A stretch of 64,000 bases of DNA from the NCBI RefSeq assembly GCF_001718795.1, contig NZ_CP013435.1:2666001-2730000 (forward strand), given 5' to 3'. The notes beneath the pieces were generated by a model. That model was not told the DNA's origin. It saw only the letters and a program-made list of their open reading frames with translations, and did no database searches. Positions 1 through 9,695 of the stretch are shown here, one piece after another. The DNA comes from Burkholderia latens (GTDB lineage Bacteria > Pseudomonadota > Gammaproteobacteria > Burkholderiales > Burkholderiaceae). Made by a program: the position numbers and the translations under genes. The first letter of the stretch is position 1. Each line of letters opens with the position of its first letter.

Positions 1-417
<417 letters not shown>

Positions 418-447
418 GCACCGACGCACCGCGTCGTGCACGCGCGA

Positions 448-473
448 GCCGCCCTTGCCGGGCGGCTTTTTTT
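448..473 (+). terminator. Intrinsic terminator after adk
   Basis: GCCGCCC (448-454) pairs with GGGCGGC (460-466) across a 5-nt loop and is followed by seven T residues (467-473). It lies 30 bp downstream of the adk stop, so adk transcription should end before the dehydrogenase gene at 636. Confidence 0.9.
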
Positions 474-635
474 CGTCCACTCGATCCGATTCGCGCGGCA
501 GGATTCGCATCGCCGTGTCGCTGTCGCCCCACGCGGCGGCGGCCCGTACAATCGATCGGACGCACGGGCGCCGTGACGCGACGCCGCGCGCGCACCCTCC
601 GATCGACCGGCATCGGACCAACCAAGGAGACAGTG

Positions 636-1394
636 ATGGAGATTCGCGGCAACGTCTTTCTGATCACGGGCGGCGCATCGGGCCTCGGCGCGGGAACGGC
701 CCGCATGCTTGCGCAGGCCGGCGGCAACGTCGTGCTCGCCGACCTGAACGAAGCGGCCGGCACGGCGCTCGCGTCCGAACTGGGCGGCGTGTTCGTGCGC
801 TGCGACGTGTCGAGCGAGGCCGACGCGCAGGCCGCGGTCGACGCGGCGACGCACGCAGGCACGCTGCGCGGGCTCGTGAACTGCGCGGGCATCGCGCCTG
901 CTGCGAAGACCGTCGGCAAGGACGGCCCCCATCCGCTCGACGTGTTCGCGAAGACGATCAACGTGAATCTCGTCGGCACCTTCAACATGATCCGCGTCGC
1001 CGCCGCCGCGATGGCCGCGACCACGCCGGACGGCGGCGGCGAGCGCGGCGTGATCGTCAGCACGGCGTCGGTCGCGGCTTACGACGGGCAGATCGGCCAA
1101 GCGGCATATGCGGCGTCGAAGGCTGGCGTCGCCGGCATGACGCTGCCGATCGCGCGCGATCTCGCACGCAGCGGCATCCGTGTGATGACGATCGCGCCCG
1201 GGCTGTTCGAGACGCCGATGCTGCTCGGCATGCCGAAGGATGTGCAGGACGCGCTCGCCGCGATGGTGCCGTTCCCGCCGCGGCTCGGCAAGCCGGCCGA
1301 ATACGCGCTGCTGGTGCGCCAGATCCTCGAGAATCCGATGCTCAACGGCGAAGTGATCCGCCTCGACGGCGCGATCCGGATGCAGCCGAAATAA
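636..1394 (+). CDS. SDR-family 3-hydroxyacyl-CoA dehydrogenase (HSD17B10-like)
   Basis: This is a 252-residue classical short-chain dehydrogenase. The N-terminal Rossmann motif [14 protein letters not shown] binds NAD(P). The NCAGIAPA stretch and the catalytic YAASK tetrad segment follow. The C-terminal part ([14 protein letters not shown], then [10 protein letters not shown]) is typical of the HSD10/type II 3-hydroxyacyl-CoA dehydrogenase subgroup, which oxidises 3-hydroxyacyl-CoA in fatty-acid or branched-chain amino-acid breakdown. The ATG at 636 is chosen because AAGGAGA (624-630) sits just upstream; the frame is open further 5' but lacks family residues there. It appears monocistronic, bounded by terminators on both sides. 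The substrate is inferred from the family only. Confidence 0.88.
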   Translation: MEIRGNVFLITGGASGLGAGTARMLAQAGGNVVLADLNEAAGTALASELGGVFVRCDVSSEADAQAAVDAATHAGTLRGLVNCAGIAPAAKTVGKDGPHPLDVFAKTINVNLVGTFNMIRVAAAAMAATTPDGGGERGVIVSTASVAAYDGQIGQAAYAASKAGVAGMTLPIARDLARSGIRVMTIAPGLFETPMLLGMPKDVQDALAAMVPFPPRLGKPAEYALLVRQILENPMLNGEVIRLDGAIRMQPK

Positions 1395-1416
1395 GTGCAA
1401 ACAACTGCAAACAAAA

Positions 1417-1437
1417 AACGCCTGCGATGCAGGCGTT
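1417..1437. terminator. Bidirectional intrinsic terminator
   Basis: AACGCCTGC (1417-1425) pairs with GCAGGCGTT (1429-1437). On the minus strand the stem is followed by a clean T run (the A tract 1413-1418 on plus), so it mainly serves the leftward sirB1-murJ unit. On plus only TTCTT follows. Confidence 0.8.
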
Positions 1438-1465
1438 CTTCATGGTGCGGGCTTCCGGCGGCGGC

Positions 1466-2308
1466 TCAATCGTCGGCGTCGCGCTGCATCCGCTGCCGCA
1501 GTTCGGTCACCTGCGATTCGACGACGGTCGCGTCTTCCGCGTCGGGGCGCTCGCCGAGATACTGCTCCAGATCCTCGAGCGCCGGGCGCAGGTAGTCGAG
1601 CCGCGCATACGCAAAGCCGCGATCGCGCACTTCGTCGAGCTGCTCCGGCAGCAGAATAACGAGCCGCTGCTGCACCGCGAGCAAGCGCTGCCAGCGCTCC
1701 GTCTGCAAATAGATCGTCTTCAGGTTGCGCAGCATCCGAGCGATGATCTCGCGGTTCGTGGCCGGCTGAAGCAGCGCGCGCAACGCGCTGTCGACCGCGC
1801 CCGCCGCGCGCGCGACGTACGGTTCGAGCATGTCGACCATCTCGGCTTCGGACAGCGAATGGCCGTTGGTCGGGTCGATGATCAGGTCGCCGTCCGGCAG
1901 CGTCACGCGCAGCAAAAAGTGGCCGGGGAACGACACGCCGCGCGCCGGCACGCCGATCTGTTCGGCGAGCTCCAGGTACAGCACCGACAGCGAGATCGGA
2001 ATCCCGCGACGCCGCTTCAGCACCGCGTTCAGATGGCTGTTATCGGGGTCGTAGTAATCGTTGTGATTGCAGGCGAAGCCGAGTTCGCGAAAGAAGAACT
2101 CGTTCAGCGCGGCGACGCGGTCCTTCAGGTCCGCATCGTCGGTGAGCCGGCGGCGCAGCCGCGCGGCCAGCATGTCGAGTTCGGCCAGCGTGCCCTGCAG
2201 GTCGAGGTCGGGATAGGCGTCCTGCGCGAGCGACAGCGCGGTTTCCGTGACGGGCAGACTGTCGTCGTCCGCCACGAGCGTGCTGAAGTAGTCGAGAACG
2301 CGGGTCAT
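1466..2308 (-). CDS. SirB1-family transglutaminase-like/TPR protein
   Basis: The 280-residue protein starts MTRVLDYFSTLV. The central RRRGIPISLSVLYLELAEQ and GVPARGVSFPGHFLLRV segments are the hallmark of the SirB1 N-terminal (transglutaminase-like) domain. The C-terminal third is rich in Leu, Glu and Arg helices of TPR type (LLAVQQRLVILLPEQLDE). The family is widespread in proteobacteria and its biochemical role is not settled. The ATG at 2308 is 8 bp downstream of the murJ stop on the same strand, so the two are very probably co-transcribed. The frame is open far upstream, but that part is antisense to murJ and not protein-like. Confidence 0.9.
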   Translation of the reverse strand: MTRVLDYFSTLVADDDSLPVTETALSLAQDAYPDLDLQGTLAELDMLAARLRRRLTDDADLKDRVAALNEFFFRELGFACNHNDYYDPDNSHLNAVLKRRRGIPISLSVLYLELAEQIGVPARGVSFPGHFLLRVTLPDGDLIIDPTNGHSLSEAEMVDMLEPYVARAAGAVDSALRALLQPATNREIIARMLRNLKTIYLQTERWQRLLAVQQRLVILLPEQLDEVRDRGFAYARLDYLRPALEDLEQYLGERPDAEDATVVESQVTELRQRMQRDADD

Positions 2309-2316
2309 TGCGGTCG

Positions 2317-3867
2317 TCACTTGGCGCGCCTTCTGAAGTAAGCGTATTTGAAGCCCATCACCCACAACATACCGAAATATAGTGCAGCGAACAGCACGAG
2401 GCACGCGGCCATCAGCGCGATGCGATCGAGCGGCTGCGCGCGCATGCCCGTCCAGTCGAAGTTGATCGCGCACCAGCGCATCAGGCCCGCGAGCACGAGC
2501 GCCGCGCCGACCAGCTGCACGAAGAAGCGCAGCCACCCCGGCGACGGCTGATAGATGCCGCGCTTGCGCAGCCCGAAGAACAGCAGCAGCGAGTTCAGGC
2601 ACGCGCCGACGCCGATGCTCAGCGTGAGGCCCGCGTGGCCGATCAGCGGCACGAACACGTAGTTCGACAGCTGCGTGACGATCAGCACCCCGATTGCGAT
2701 CTTCACCGGTGTCTTGATGTCCTGCTTCGCGTAGAAGCCCGGCGCGAGGATCTTGATCAGGATGATGCCGACGAGGCCGATCCCGTAGGTTGCGAGCGCG
2801 CGCGCGACCATCGTGACGGTGTGCGCGTCGAACTTGCCGTAGTTGAAGAGCGTCGCGGTGAGCGGCGTCGCGAAGAAGAACAGCGCAAGCGCGCTCGGCG
2901 CCGCGAGCAGGAACGTGACGCGCAGCCCCCAGTCGAGCAGCGCCGAATACTCTTGCGTATCGGCGTCGACGTGCGCCTTCGACAGGCTCGGCAGCAGGAT
3001 CGTGCCGAGCGCGACGCCGAGCAGCGCGGTCGGGAATTCCATCAGGCGATCCGCATAGTTGATCCACGACACCGCGCCCTGCCCGAGCCGCGACGCGATG
3101 TTGGTATTGATGATCAGCGACAGCTGCGCGACCGACACCGCGAACGTCGCGGGCACCATCTTCGCGAGCACGCGCTTCACGCCCGGATGGCGCAGCGCAC
3201 GCAACGGGTTCAGCCCGATCAGCGGCACCATGTCGATCTTCTTCAGGCCCGGCAGTTGCACGGCGAACTGCAGCACGCCGCCGACGATCACCGCCCATGC
3301 GAGCGCGAATACCGGCACCTTCAGGTGCGGCGCAACGAACACGGCCGCGGCGATGAACGCGACGTTCAGCAGCACCGGCGCGAACGCGGGCAGCGAGAAG
3401 CTTTTGTAAGTGTTGAGCACGCCGGATGCGAGCGTCGTCAGCGAGATGAACACGATGTACGGGAACATGATCCGCGTCATCGTGACCGCGAGCGGGAACG
3501 CCTGCCCGTCAGTATGCAGGCCGGACGCGACCGCGAACACGACCCACGACGCGCCGGCAATGCCGACGACCGACAGCACCGCGAGCGCCCACGCGAGCAC
3601 GGTCGACATCGCGTCGACGAGCGCCTTGGTCGCATCGTGGCCTTGCTGGTTCTTGAACTCGGCGAGGATCGGCACGAACGCCTGCGAGAACGCACCCTCG
3701 GCGGACAGGCGGCGCAGCAGGTTCGGAATGCGGAAGGCGACGTAGAACGCGTCGGTGTATTGACTGGCGCCGAACGCACGGGCGATCAGCGTCTCGCGGG
3801 CCAGTCCGGTCACGCGCGACAGCAGCGTGAAGCCGCTGACCGTCAGCAGGGCTCGGAATAGATTCAT
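2317..3867 (-). CDS. murJ: Lipid II flippase MurJ (MviN)
   Basis: The 516-residue polytopic inner-membrane protein has about 14 hydrophobic segments throughout. It starts MNLFRALLTVSGFTLLSRV and contains RETLIARAFGASQYTDAF and RIPNLLRRLSAEGAFSQAF, the conserved N-terminal MurJ region. MurJ moves the peptidoglycan precursor lipid II from the cytoplasmic to the periplasmic leaflet. The length is normal for the MOP/MurJ family. It is divergent from rpsT, with a 305-bp shared upstream region, and sirB1-like follows 8 bp downstream. Confidence 0.97.
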   Translation of the reverse strand: MNLFRALLTVSGFTLLSRVTGLARETLIARAFGASQYTDAFYVAFRIPNLLRRLSAEGAFSQAFVPILAEFKNQQGHDATKALVDAMSTVLAWALAVLSVVGIAGASWVVFAVASGLHTDGQAFPLAVTMTRIMFPYIVFISLTTLASGVLNTYKSFSLPAFAPVLLNVAFIAAAVFVAPHLKVPVFALAWAVIVGGVLQFAVQLPGLKKIDMVPLIGLNPLRALRHPGVKRVLAKMVPATFAVSVAQLSLIINTNIASRLGQGAVSWINYADRLMEFPTALLGVALGTILLPSLSKAHVDADTQEYSALLDWGLRVTFLLAAPSALALFFFATPLTATLFNYGKFDAHTVTMVARALATYGIGLVGIILIKILAPGFYAKQDIKTPVKIAIGVLIVTQLSNYVFVPLIGHAGLTLSIGVGACLNSLLLFFGLRKRGIYQPSPGWLRFFVQLVGAALVLAGLMRWCAINFDWTGMRAQPLDRIALMAACLVLFAALYFGMLWVMGFKYAYFRRRAK

Positions 3868-3966
3868 GGGGCGCTTATTATACGGACGTTGCGTGCCCCG
3901 GCACGGACGGACGCCGAAAAGCCCAAACGCCGCCCTCGCGCCTGAGCACCCGACGTCACGTCGGAC

Positions 3967-3996
3967 TTGCCACGCGCTTGATTTTGTTGCTATAAT
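3967..3996 (+). promoter_or_regulatory. Sigma-70 promoter for rpsT
   Basis: TTGCCA (3967-3972) and a consensus TATAAT (3991-3996) are separated by 18 bp. This would start transcription near 4003 and give rpsT a leader of about 170 nt. Ribosomal protein S20 is known to be controlled post-transcriptionally, so a long leader is not unexpected. The rest of the 305-bp murJ-rpsT gap shows no gene. Confidence 0.75.
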
Positions 3997-4172
3997 CCCC
4001 GGTTTCTGAGCCTGTTACATGCACGGCGCCTGTCGTTTTCATGTCTCGGCCTCGGTTAAAATCACCGTTTTTTTATGCGCCCCTGGGCAATCGTTCTCAG
4101 GGGACGGATCGAAAAGCAGCGCTTGGCCGTCAGGCTCCAAGCTCTGGAAACAGGACAGGATAAGGAACCGTC

Positions 4173-4445
4173 ATGGCTAACTCCGCACAAGCACGCAAGC
4201 GCGCCCGCCAAGCCGCGAAGGCAAATTCGCACAACTCGGCGCTGCGCTCGAAATTCCGCACCGCGATCAAGTCGGTTCGCAAGGCTGTTGAAGCCGGCGA
4301 CCAGGCAAAGGCTGCCGAGCTGTTCAAGGCTGCCGTGAAGACGATCGACACGATCGCCGACAAGAAGATCGTTCACAAGAACAAGGCCGCTCGCAGCAAG
4401 AGCCGCCTCGCCGCAGCCGTCAAGGGCCTGCAGGCAGCAGCGTAA
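4173..4445 (+). CDS. rpsT: 30S ribosomal protein S20
   Basis: The 90-residue basic protein has the S20 N-terminus [20 protein letters not shown] and alternating Lys/Arg and Ala-rich helices ([20 protein letters not shown], then [17 protein letters not shown]). It binds 16S rRNA in the 30S subunit. The ATG at 4173 follows AGGATAAGGA (4157-4166); a normal ATG is used, whereas enterobacterial rpsT often starts with UUG. It is divergent to murJ, as in other Burkholderia, and followed by two GC-rich hairpins. Confidence 0.98.
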   Translation: MANSAQARKRARQAAKANSHNSALRSKFRTAIKSVRKAVEAGDQAKAAELFKAAVKTIDTIADKKIVHKNKAARSKSRLAAAVKGLQAAA

Positions 4446-4454
4446 ATCCGGCGT

Positions 4455-4519
4455 GCCCGCTTCGGCGGGCGCTCCTGTTTCCTGCGATCACGAAAAAGCC
4501 CGCCTAGGCGGGCTTTTTT
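4455..4519 (+). terminator. Double hairpin terminator after rpsT
   Basis: The first stem is GCCCGC-TTCG-GCGGGC (4455-4470) with a UUCG tetraloop. The second is the palindrome GCCCGCCTAGGCGGGC (4498-4513), flanked by A5 on the left and T6 on the right, which makes it a strong bidirectional intrinsic terminator. It also lies just downstream of the leftward gene ending at 4596. Confidence 0.88.
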
Positions 4520-4595
4520 GCATGCGTCGTCCGGGCATCGCTGCGCCGGAGGCCACCGGGCGAACCCGCATCGTGCGCGCTCGCCCCCGCCGGAT

Positions 4596-4916
4596 TCACT
4601 TCTTGTCGTTGTAGTCCGGCAACTCGCATGCCTCGGTAACGACGAGGTTGTTGTCCTTCGCGAAGTTCAGCACGAAATCGAATGCCATCGGCTCGATGTC
4701 GCGCAGCCGCGAATCGAGGATCACGCATTTCAGGTCGCCGAGCATCGTCGGGCGCACGTACAGAGAATATTTCAGACGCGCGTTCGGCCCGCTCGCACCC
4801 GGCCCGAAGCAGGCCATCACGCCGGCCAGACGCTCCGACCAGTCGCTCGGGCGAAACTTTTTCCCGTCTTTCGTGATGCCCTGGATGAAGAATTCGGTCG
4901 GAGGGGTTTCAGCCAT
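4596..4916 (-). CDS. DUF3579 family protein
   Basis: This is a 106-residue cytoplasmic protein starting MAETPPTEFFIQGITKDGKK and ending TEACELPDYNDKK. It matches the betaproteobacterial DUF3579 family as I recall it; no function is established. The residues are mixed and soluble, with no signal or membrane segment. The start at 4916 is chosen because the conserved sequence begins there, although the frame is open for 20 further codons. It is divergent from argF, and this pairing suggests only a conserved neighbourhood, not a known role in arginine synthesis. Confidence 0.82.
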   Translation of the reverse strand: MAETPPTEFFIQGITKDGKKFRPSDWSERLAGVMACFGPGASGPNARLKYSLYVRPTMLGDLKCVILDSRLRDIEPMAFDFVLNFAKDNNLVVTEACELPDYNDKK

Positions 4917-5329
4917 GTGGTTACCCAAGTGACGGCCCGGCGATGTCCAGGCGACGGCGCCTGGGTACGCGAACACAAAGCTGGAATGGACAGCGGCAGA
5001 TGCGCGTCGATATCCCGAAAACAGGCTGTCGATGCGCGCCGCCGACGCGCCGCACCGGATTTGTGCAGCGCACGGCTTGTGTCCGGCAGTGCGCGAAACG
5101 GCTTGCCTGCCGGGCTGGAGAAAACTTTTGAATTATACCGCAGCGCGGCATCGCGCGTCGTGCCGCGGCCCCTCTTCCGACGCGCGCCGCCGCCCGTCGA
5201 GATCGCTCCCCGCTTCTGCGCGCGGCTCGTCAAAGCACGGAAAATCCTTTATGCTGCTTTGAGTTATCCACATCCGACGGCGGCGCCGTCCGGCCTCGCT
5301 GCCGGTCCCGACCCGCCGTATTTCGTTTC
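4917..5329. promoter_or_regulatory. Divergent upstream region between the DUF3579 gene and argF
   Basis: No gene is supported in these 413 bp. A consensus -10 for the leftward gene, TATAAT on minus, lies at 5132-5137, though its -35 is poor; the leader would be about 210 nt. For argF a weak pair TCGTCA (5227-5232) and TATGCT (5250-5255) with a 17-bp spacer is possible. No clear ARG box was found by eye. Confidence 0.4.
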
Positions 5330-6259
5330 ATGACCGCCAAAACCATTCGTCACTACCTGCAGTTCAAGGATTTCTCGCTGGAAGACTACGAGTACGTGCT
5401 CGAACGCACGGGTATCCTGAAGCGCAAGTTCAAGAACTACGAGACCTATCACCCGCTGCACGACCGCACGCTCGCGATGATCTTCGAAAAGAGCTCGACC
5501 CGCACGCGGCTGTCGTTCGAAGCGGGCATCTTCCAGCTCGGCGGCCACGCGGTGTTCATGAGCACGCGCGACACGCAGCTCGGCCGCGGCGAGCCCGTCG
5601 AGGATTCCGCGCAGGTGATCTCGCGGATGGTCGACATCATCATGATCCGCACGTTCGAACAGGACGTGATCACACGCTTCGCGCAGAATTCGCGCGTGCC
5701 GGTGATCAACGGGCTGACCAACGAATACCACCCGTGCCAGGTGCTCGCCGACATCTTCACGTACTACGAGCACCGCGGCCCGATCGCCGGCAAGACGGTC
5801 GCGTGGGTCGGCGATGCGAACAACATGCTGTACACCTGGATCGAAGCCGCGCAGATCCTCGGCTTCAAGCTGCGCCTGTCGACGCCGCCTGGCTATGCGC
5901 TCGACATGAAGCTCGTGTCGCCGGACAGCGCACCGTTCTACGAAGTGTTCGACGATCCGAACGAAGCGTGCAAGGGCGCCGATCTCGTCACCACCGACGT
6001 GTGGACGAGCATGGGCTTCGAAGCCGAGAACGACGCACGCAAGCAGGCGTTTGCCGACTGGTGCGTCGACGAGGAAATGATGGGTCACGCGAACCCGGAC
6101 GCGCTCTTCATGCACTGTCTGCCCGCGCATCGCGGCGAGGAAGTGACGGCCGGCGTGATCGACGGCCCGCAGAGCGTCGTGTGGGACGAGGCGGAGAACC
6201 GCCTGCACGTGCAGAAGGCGCTAATGGAGTTCCTGCTGCTCGGCCGCCTCAAGCACTAA
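5330..6259 (+). CDS. argF: Ornithine carbamoyltransferase
   Basis: The 309-residue enzyme converts ornithine + carbamoyl phosphate to citrulline in arginine biosynthesis. The carbamoyl-phosphate loop EKSSTRTR lies near residues 53-60. HPCQ in NEYHPCQVLAD is the second substrate motif. FMHCLPAHRGEE carries the catalytic HCLP. The VWDEAENRLHVQKALM C-terminus is typical. The length is normal. It starts with ATG at 5330, and a bidirectional terminator separates it from the convergent murB. Confidence 0.97.
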   Translation: MTAKTIRHYLQFKDFSLEDYEYVLERTGILKRKFKNYETYHPLHDRTLAMIFEKSSTRTRLSFEAGIFQLGGHAVFMSTRDTQLGRGEPVEDSAQVISRMVDIIMIRTFEQDVITRFAQNSRVPVINGLTNEYHPCQVLADIFTYYEHRGPIAGKTVAWVGDANNMLYTWIEAAQILGFKLRLSTPPGYALDMKLVSPDSAPFYEVFDDPNEACKGADLVTTDVWTSMGFEAENDARKQAFADWCVDEEMMGHANPDALFMHCLPAHRGEEVTAGVIDGPQSVVWDEAENRLHVQKALMEFLLLGRLKH

Positions 6260-6291
6260 TCGCGGCAACCGCCCGCGCGCACGCGCGCGGA

Positions 6292-6328
6292 TAAAAAAAA
6301 AGCGCCGGTCATCGATCGGCGCTTTTTG
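6292..6328. terminator. Bidirectional terminator between argF and murB
   Basis: AGCGCCG (6301-6307) pairs with CGGCGCT (6317-6323). Nine A residues precede it (6292 on) and TTTTTG follows, so it can stop both convergent transcripts. Confidence 0.88.
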
Positions 6329-6361
6329 TTTGCGTGGGTGAAGCCGGCGCGGGCGACCGCG

Positions 6362-7411
6362 TTACATGCACACCGGCTCGGGCTCGAGCTCGACGCCGAA
6401 CCGCTTGCGCACGTCGGCCTGGATCGCGCGCGCGAGCGCGAGCACGTCGCCCCCCGTCGCGCCGCCGCGATTCACCAGCACGAGCGCCTGCCGGTCGTGC
6501 ACGGCCGCCGCGCCGAGCGCGCGCCCCTTCCAGCCGCACTGATCGATGAGCCAGCCGGCCGCGAGCTTCACGTGCCCGTCCGGCTGCGGATACGACACGA
6601 CGTCCGGCGCACGCGCGCGCAGCGCATCGAACTGCGCGCCGTCGATCACCGGATTCTTGAAGAAGCTGCCGGCGTTGCCGAGCACGAGCGGGTCGGGCAG
6701 CTTCGCGCGACGGATCGCGACGACCGCGTCGAACACGTCGCGCGGCGTTGCGGCATCGGGGGCGATGCCGCGCGCGTCGAGCTCGCGCGTGACGTCCGCG
6801 TAGCCGAGCCGCGGCGTCCATTGCTTCGGCAGCCGGAACGTCACCGCGACGATCGCGAAGCGGCCGCGCCCGTCCCGCTTGAAGAAGCTGTCGCGATAGC
6901 CGAATGCGCAGCGCGCCGCATCGAAACGTTCGGTGCGTCCGGTCGCGAGTTCGATTGCGTGCAGCGAGTGGAAGTGCGTCTTCATCTCGAGGCCGTACGC
7001 GCCGATGTTTTGGATCGGCGCGGCGCCGACGGTGCCCGGAATCAGCGCGAGATTCTCGAGGCCGGGCATTCCGTGCTCGAGCGTCCATGCAACGAATTCG
7101 TGCCAGGTCTCGCCGCCGCCGGCCTCGACGTACCACGCATCGTCGTCCTCATGAACGACGCGGCGGCCGGCGATCTGGTCGAGCAGCACGACGCCGTCGA
7201 AATCGCGCGTGAACACGACGTTGCTGCCGCCGCCGAGCACGAGCTTTGGCAGCGACGCGACGCGCGGGTCGCGGTGCAGCGCCTCGAACTGCGCCGCGTG
7301 CGTGATGCGCGCGGCGAAGCGCGCGTTCGCGGCAATGCCGAACGTGTTGTGTGCGGCGAGCGGATGGTCGGGAAGCAGCGACAGGGCGGATTCGTCAGGG
7401 GGCATCGGCAT
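6362..7411 (-). CDS. murB: UDP-N-acetylenolpyruvoylglucosamine reductase
   Basis: The 349-residue cytoplasmic flavoenzyme makes UDP-MurNAc for peptidoglycan. It shows the FAD-binding segment [19 protein letters not shown], then [19 protein letters not shown]. Near the C-terminus GSFFKNPVI carries the serine that donates a proton to the enol intermediate. The length and the YRDSFFK region place it in the E. coli-like type I MurB group. It begins [16 protein letters not shown] after a short N-terminus. Confidence 0.96.
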   Translation of the reverse strand: MPMPPDESALSLLPDHPLAAHNTFGIAANARFAARITHAAQFEALHRDPRVASLPKLVLGGGSNVVFTRDFDGVVLLDQIAGRRVVHEDDDAWYVEAGGGETWHEFVAWTLEHGMPGLENLALIPGTVGAAPIQNIGAYGLEMKTHFHSLHAIELATGRTERFDAARCAFGYRDSFFKRDGRGRFAIVAVTFRLPKQWTPRLGYADVTRELDARGIAPDAATPRDVFDAVVAIRRAKLPDPLVLGNAGSFFKNPVIDGAQFDALRARAPDVVSYPQPDGHVKLAAGWLIDQCGWKGRALGAAAVHDRQALVLVNRGGATGGDVLALARAIQADVRKRFGVELEPEPVCM

Positions 7412-7547
7412 TGGCGGTCACGTCCGCCAGGCGCGCGCATGGCCGGCCTTGGGCAAACGGAGGGGCATCGGTAAAATGGCAAACAGTCCGCAATTATAGC
7501 GAGTACCCGCGCGCGAGCCGGGCGCCCGCACCTCAAGGGAGAATGCC

Positions 7548-8033
7548 ATGCCATCGTTCGACGTCGTTTCCGAAGCGAACATGATCGAAGTGAAAAACGC
7601 CATCGAGCAGTCGAACAAGGAAATTTCGACGCGCTTCGACTTCAAGGGCTCCGACGCGCGCGTCGAGCAGAAGGAGCGCGAGCTGACGCTGTTCGCCGAC
7701 GACGATTTCAAGCTCGGGCAGGTCAAGGACGTACTGATCAGCAAACTCGCGAAGCGCAACGTCGACGTGCGCTTCCTCGACTACGGCAAGGTCGAAAAGA
7801 TCGGCGGCGACAAGGTCAAGCAGGTCGTCACCGTGAAGAAGGGCGTGACCGGCGATCTCGCGAAGAAGATCGTCAGGCTCGTGAAAGACAGCAAGATCAA
7901 GGTGCAGGCGAGCATCCAGGGCGACGCGGTGCGCGTGGCCGGCACCAAGCGCGACGACCTGCAGAGCGTGATCGCGATGCTGCGCAAGGACGTGACCGAC
8001 ACCCCGCTCGACTTCAACAACTTCCGCGACTGA
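7548..8033 (+). CDS. yajQ: YajQ-family nucleotide (cyclic di-GMP)-binding protein
   Basis: The 161-residue protein starts [20 protein letters not shown] and contains [13 protein letters not shown] and [19 protein letters not shown], diagnostic of the YajQ/UPF0234 family. Members bind nucleic acid or cyclic di-GMP; in Xanthomonas and Pseudomonas they act as c-di-GMP effectors on transcription. The length is standard. AAGGGAGAATGCC before the ATG provides the ribosome site. It is single, between murB and plsY. Confidence 0.95.
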   Translation: MPSFDVVSEANMIEVKNAIEQSNKEISTRFDFKGSDARVEQKERELTLFADDDFKLGQVKDVLISKLAKRNVDVRFLDYGKVEKIGGDKVKQVVTVKKGVTGDLAKKIVRLVKDSKIKVQASIQGDAVRVAGTKRDDLQSVIAMLRKDVTDTPLDFNNFRD

Positions 8034-8118
8034 TCGACGCCGTCGACCGGCCGTCCCGCGCCGCCGGCGCCCGCACGCAGCAGCGCCCCGGCGGCCGGGC
8101 CATCCGGCAGTACCTTTC

Positions 8119-8754
8119 TCAGGCCTTGCCGCCGTCCTGCGCGCCGCCGTCGGCCGCCTTCTTCTTGTCGCCGATCCGGCTCTCCTGCCCCGCCAGCAGC
8201 TTCGAGATGTTGCCGCGGTGACGCCATACGAGCAGCACGCTCATCGCCAGCACGGCCCATGCGACCGGATTGTGGCCGGTGCCGAACAGGAACACGTCGA
8301 ACACCGGTGCGAACACGGCCGCGACCAGCGCCGCGAGCGACGAATAGCGGAAGAAGAACGCGACGATCAGCCAGGTCAGCGCGGTCGCGAGCCCGAGCAC
8401 CGGGTGCACCGAGAGCAGCACGCCGGCGGCTGTCGCGACGCCCTTGCCGCCCTGGAAGCGGAAGAACACCGGATACAGGTGGCCGAGAAATACGGCGATT
8501 GCGACCCATGCGACGGCCACGTCTGACAGTCCGAAGTGCCGCGCGAGCCACACCGCGAGCCAGCCCTTGAACGCGTCGCCGACGAGCGTCAGGATCGCGG
8601 CCTTCTTGTTGCCGCTGCGCAGCACGTTGGTCGCGCCGGGATTCTTCGACCCGTACGAACGGGGATCGGCCAGGCCCATCGCGGCGCTGACGACGACGGC
8701 GAACGACACCGAACCGATCAGGTAGGCAACAAGTGCGGCGAGCAGGATCTGCAT
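8119..8754 (-). CDS. plsY: Glycerol-3-phosphate acyltransferase PlsY
   Basis: The 211-residue inner-membrane enzyme has five or so hydrophobic segments. The conserved motifs are present: [12 protein letters not shown], a GDAFKG segment, and [21 protein letters not shown]. It acylates glycerol-3-phosphate from acyl-phosphate, the first step of phospholipid synthesis with PlsX. The C-terminus is a short charged tail ([17 protein letters not shown]). The start at 8754 gives [20 protein letters not shown], the usual first membrane helix. Confidence 0.96.
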   Translation of the reverse strand: MQILLAALVAYLIGSVSFAVVVSAAMGLADPRSYGSKNPGATNVLRSGNKKAAILTLVGDAFKGWLAVWLARHFGLSDVAVAWVAIAVFLGHLYPVFFRFQGGKGVATAAGVLLSVHPVLGLATALTWLIVAFFFRYSSLAALVAAVFAPVFDVFLFGTGHNPVAWAVLAMSVLLVWRHRGNISKLLAGQESRIGDKKKAADGGAQDGGKA

Positions 8755-8936
8755 GCGGAGAACTCTTCTTTCAACGTATCGGTGAAGGGACGGCCGGGAG
8801 CGGCATCCCGACCGGTTGCGACGGGCGCCGCCGCGGCGGAGCGCCGGCAGGCCGTTTCGGCCGGCCGTGCGGGCCGACCGGCCAAAACGGCGCCCATTCT
8901 ACCGAACGAACGCGGCCTGCCACGAAGGTGAAACCC

Positions 8937-9428
8937 TCAGTCGGCGCTCGCGCACTGCACGGGCGTCGCGCCGAGCAGCGTCGTGAGCACCGCGGGCGCG
9001 AGGCTCACGAGATAGCCGCGGCGGCCGCCGTTCAGGTAGATCGTCGGCAATTCGAGGATCGTAGACTCGACGTACACGGGCATCGTCTTGCGCGTGCCGA
9101 ACGGCGACGTGCCGCCGACCAGATAGCCTGAATGGCGGTTCGCGACGTCGGGCTTGCATGGCTCGACGCGTTTTGCGCCGATCTGCCGCGCGAGATTCTT
9201 GGTCGACACCGTGCGGTCGCCGTGCATCAGCACGATCAGCGGCTTCGCGTGCTCGTCCTCCATCACGAGCGTCTTCACGACGCAGTGTTCGTCGACGCCA
9301 AGCTGGCGCGCCGACTCGCCGGTGCCGCCGTGCTCGACGTAATCGTACGGATGCTCGCCGAATGCGATGCCGTGGCGGCGCAGCAGCTGGGTCGCCGGTG
9401 TCTCGGACACGTGTCTGGATTTGCTCAT
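8937..9428 (-). CDS. ybaK: Cys-tRNA(Pro)/aminoacyl-tRNA deacylase YbaK
   Basis: The 163-residue YbaK/EbsC-family protein hydrolyses Cys-tRNA(Pro) formed by prolyl-tRNA synthetase. Visible are the N-terminal TPATQLLRRHGIAF, VVKTLVMEDEHAKPLIVLMH with the conserved lysine, and GYLVGGTSPFGTRKTMPVYV, which carries the GGxSPxG substrate loop. The length is normal. It stands alone, divergent from the acyl-CoA synthetase gene. Confidence 0.93.
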   Translation of the reverse strand: MSKSRHVSETPATQLLRRHGIAFGEHPYDYVEHGGTGESARQLGVDEHCVVKTLVMEDEHAKPLIVLMHGDRTVSTKNLARQIGAKRVEPCKPDVANRHSGYLVGGTSPFGTRKTMPVYVESTILELPTIYLNGGRRGYLVSLAPAVLTTLLGATPVQCASAD

Positions 9429-9695
9429 GGCCGCATTTTAATGGCGAACGAGCGGCGGGAGCCCACGATCGCGCCGGCATGCGCTTGTTCGGTGTCCGCG
9501 CCTGCGGCTCGCGCACCGGCGGTATACTCGCGGCCCTTCAGGCGCGGGCGAGCATGCCCGTCGTCGCGTCCGTCATCATTGCGCACATCGCGAAGCGCTA
9601 TTGCCCGATTGCCCGATTGTGGCGCGTGCGCCGTCATGGCACGATCGTTCGCAAATCTCGCCGCGCGGTTGCCCGGCCCTTCTTCTGGAGACGCC

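Noticed and set aside
2635..3861. Plus-strand open frame of 408 codons opposite murJ
   Set aside because: Composition is dominated by Arg, His, Asp and Glu with no hydrophobic core, typical of an antisense shadow; murJ on minus is unambiguous.
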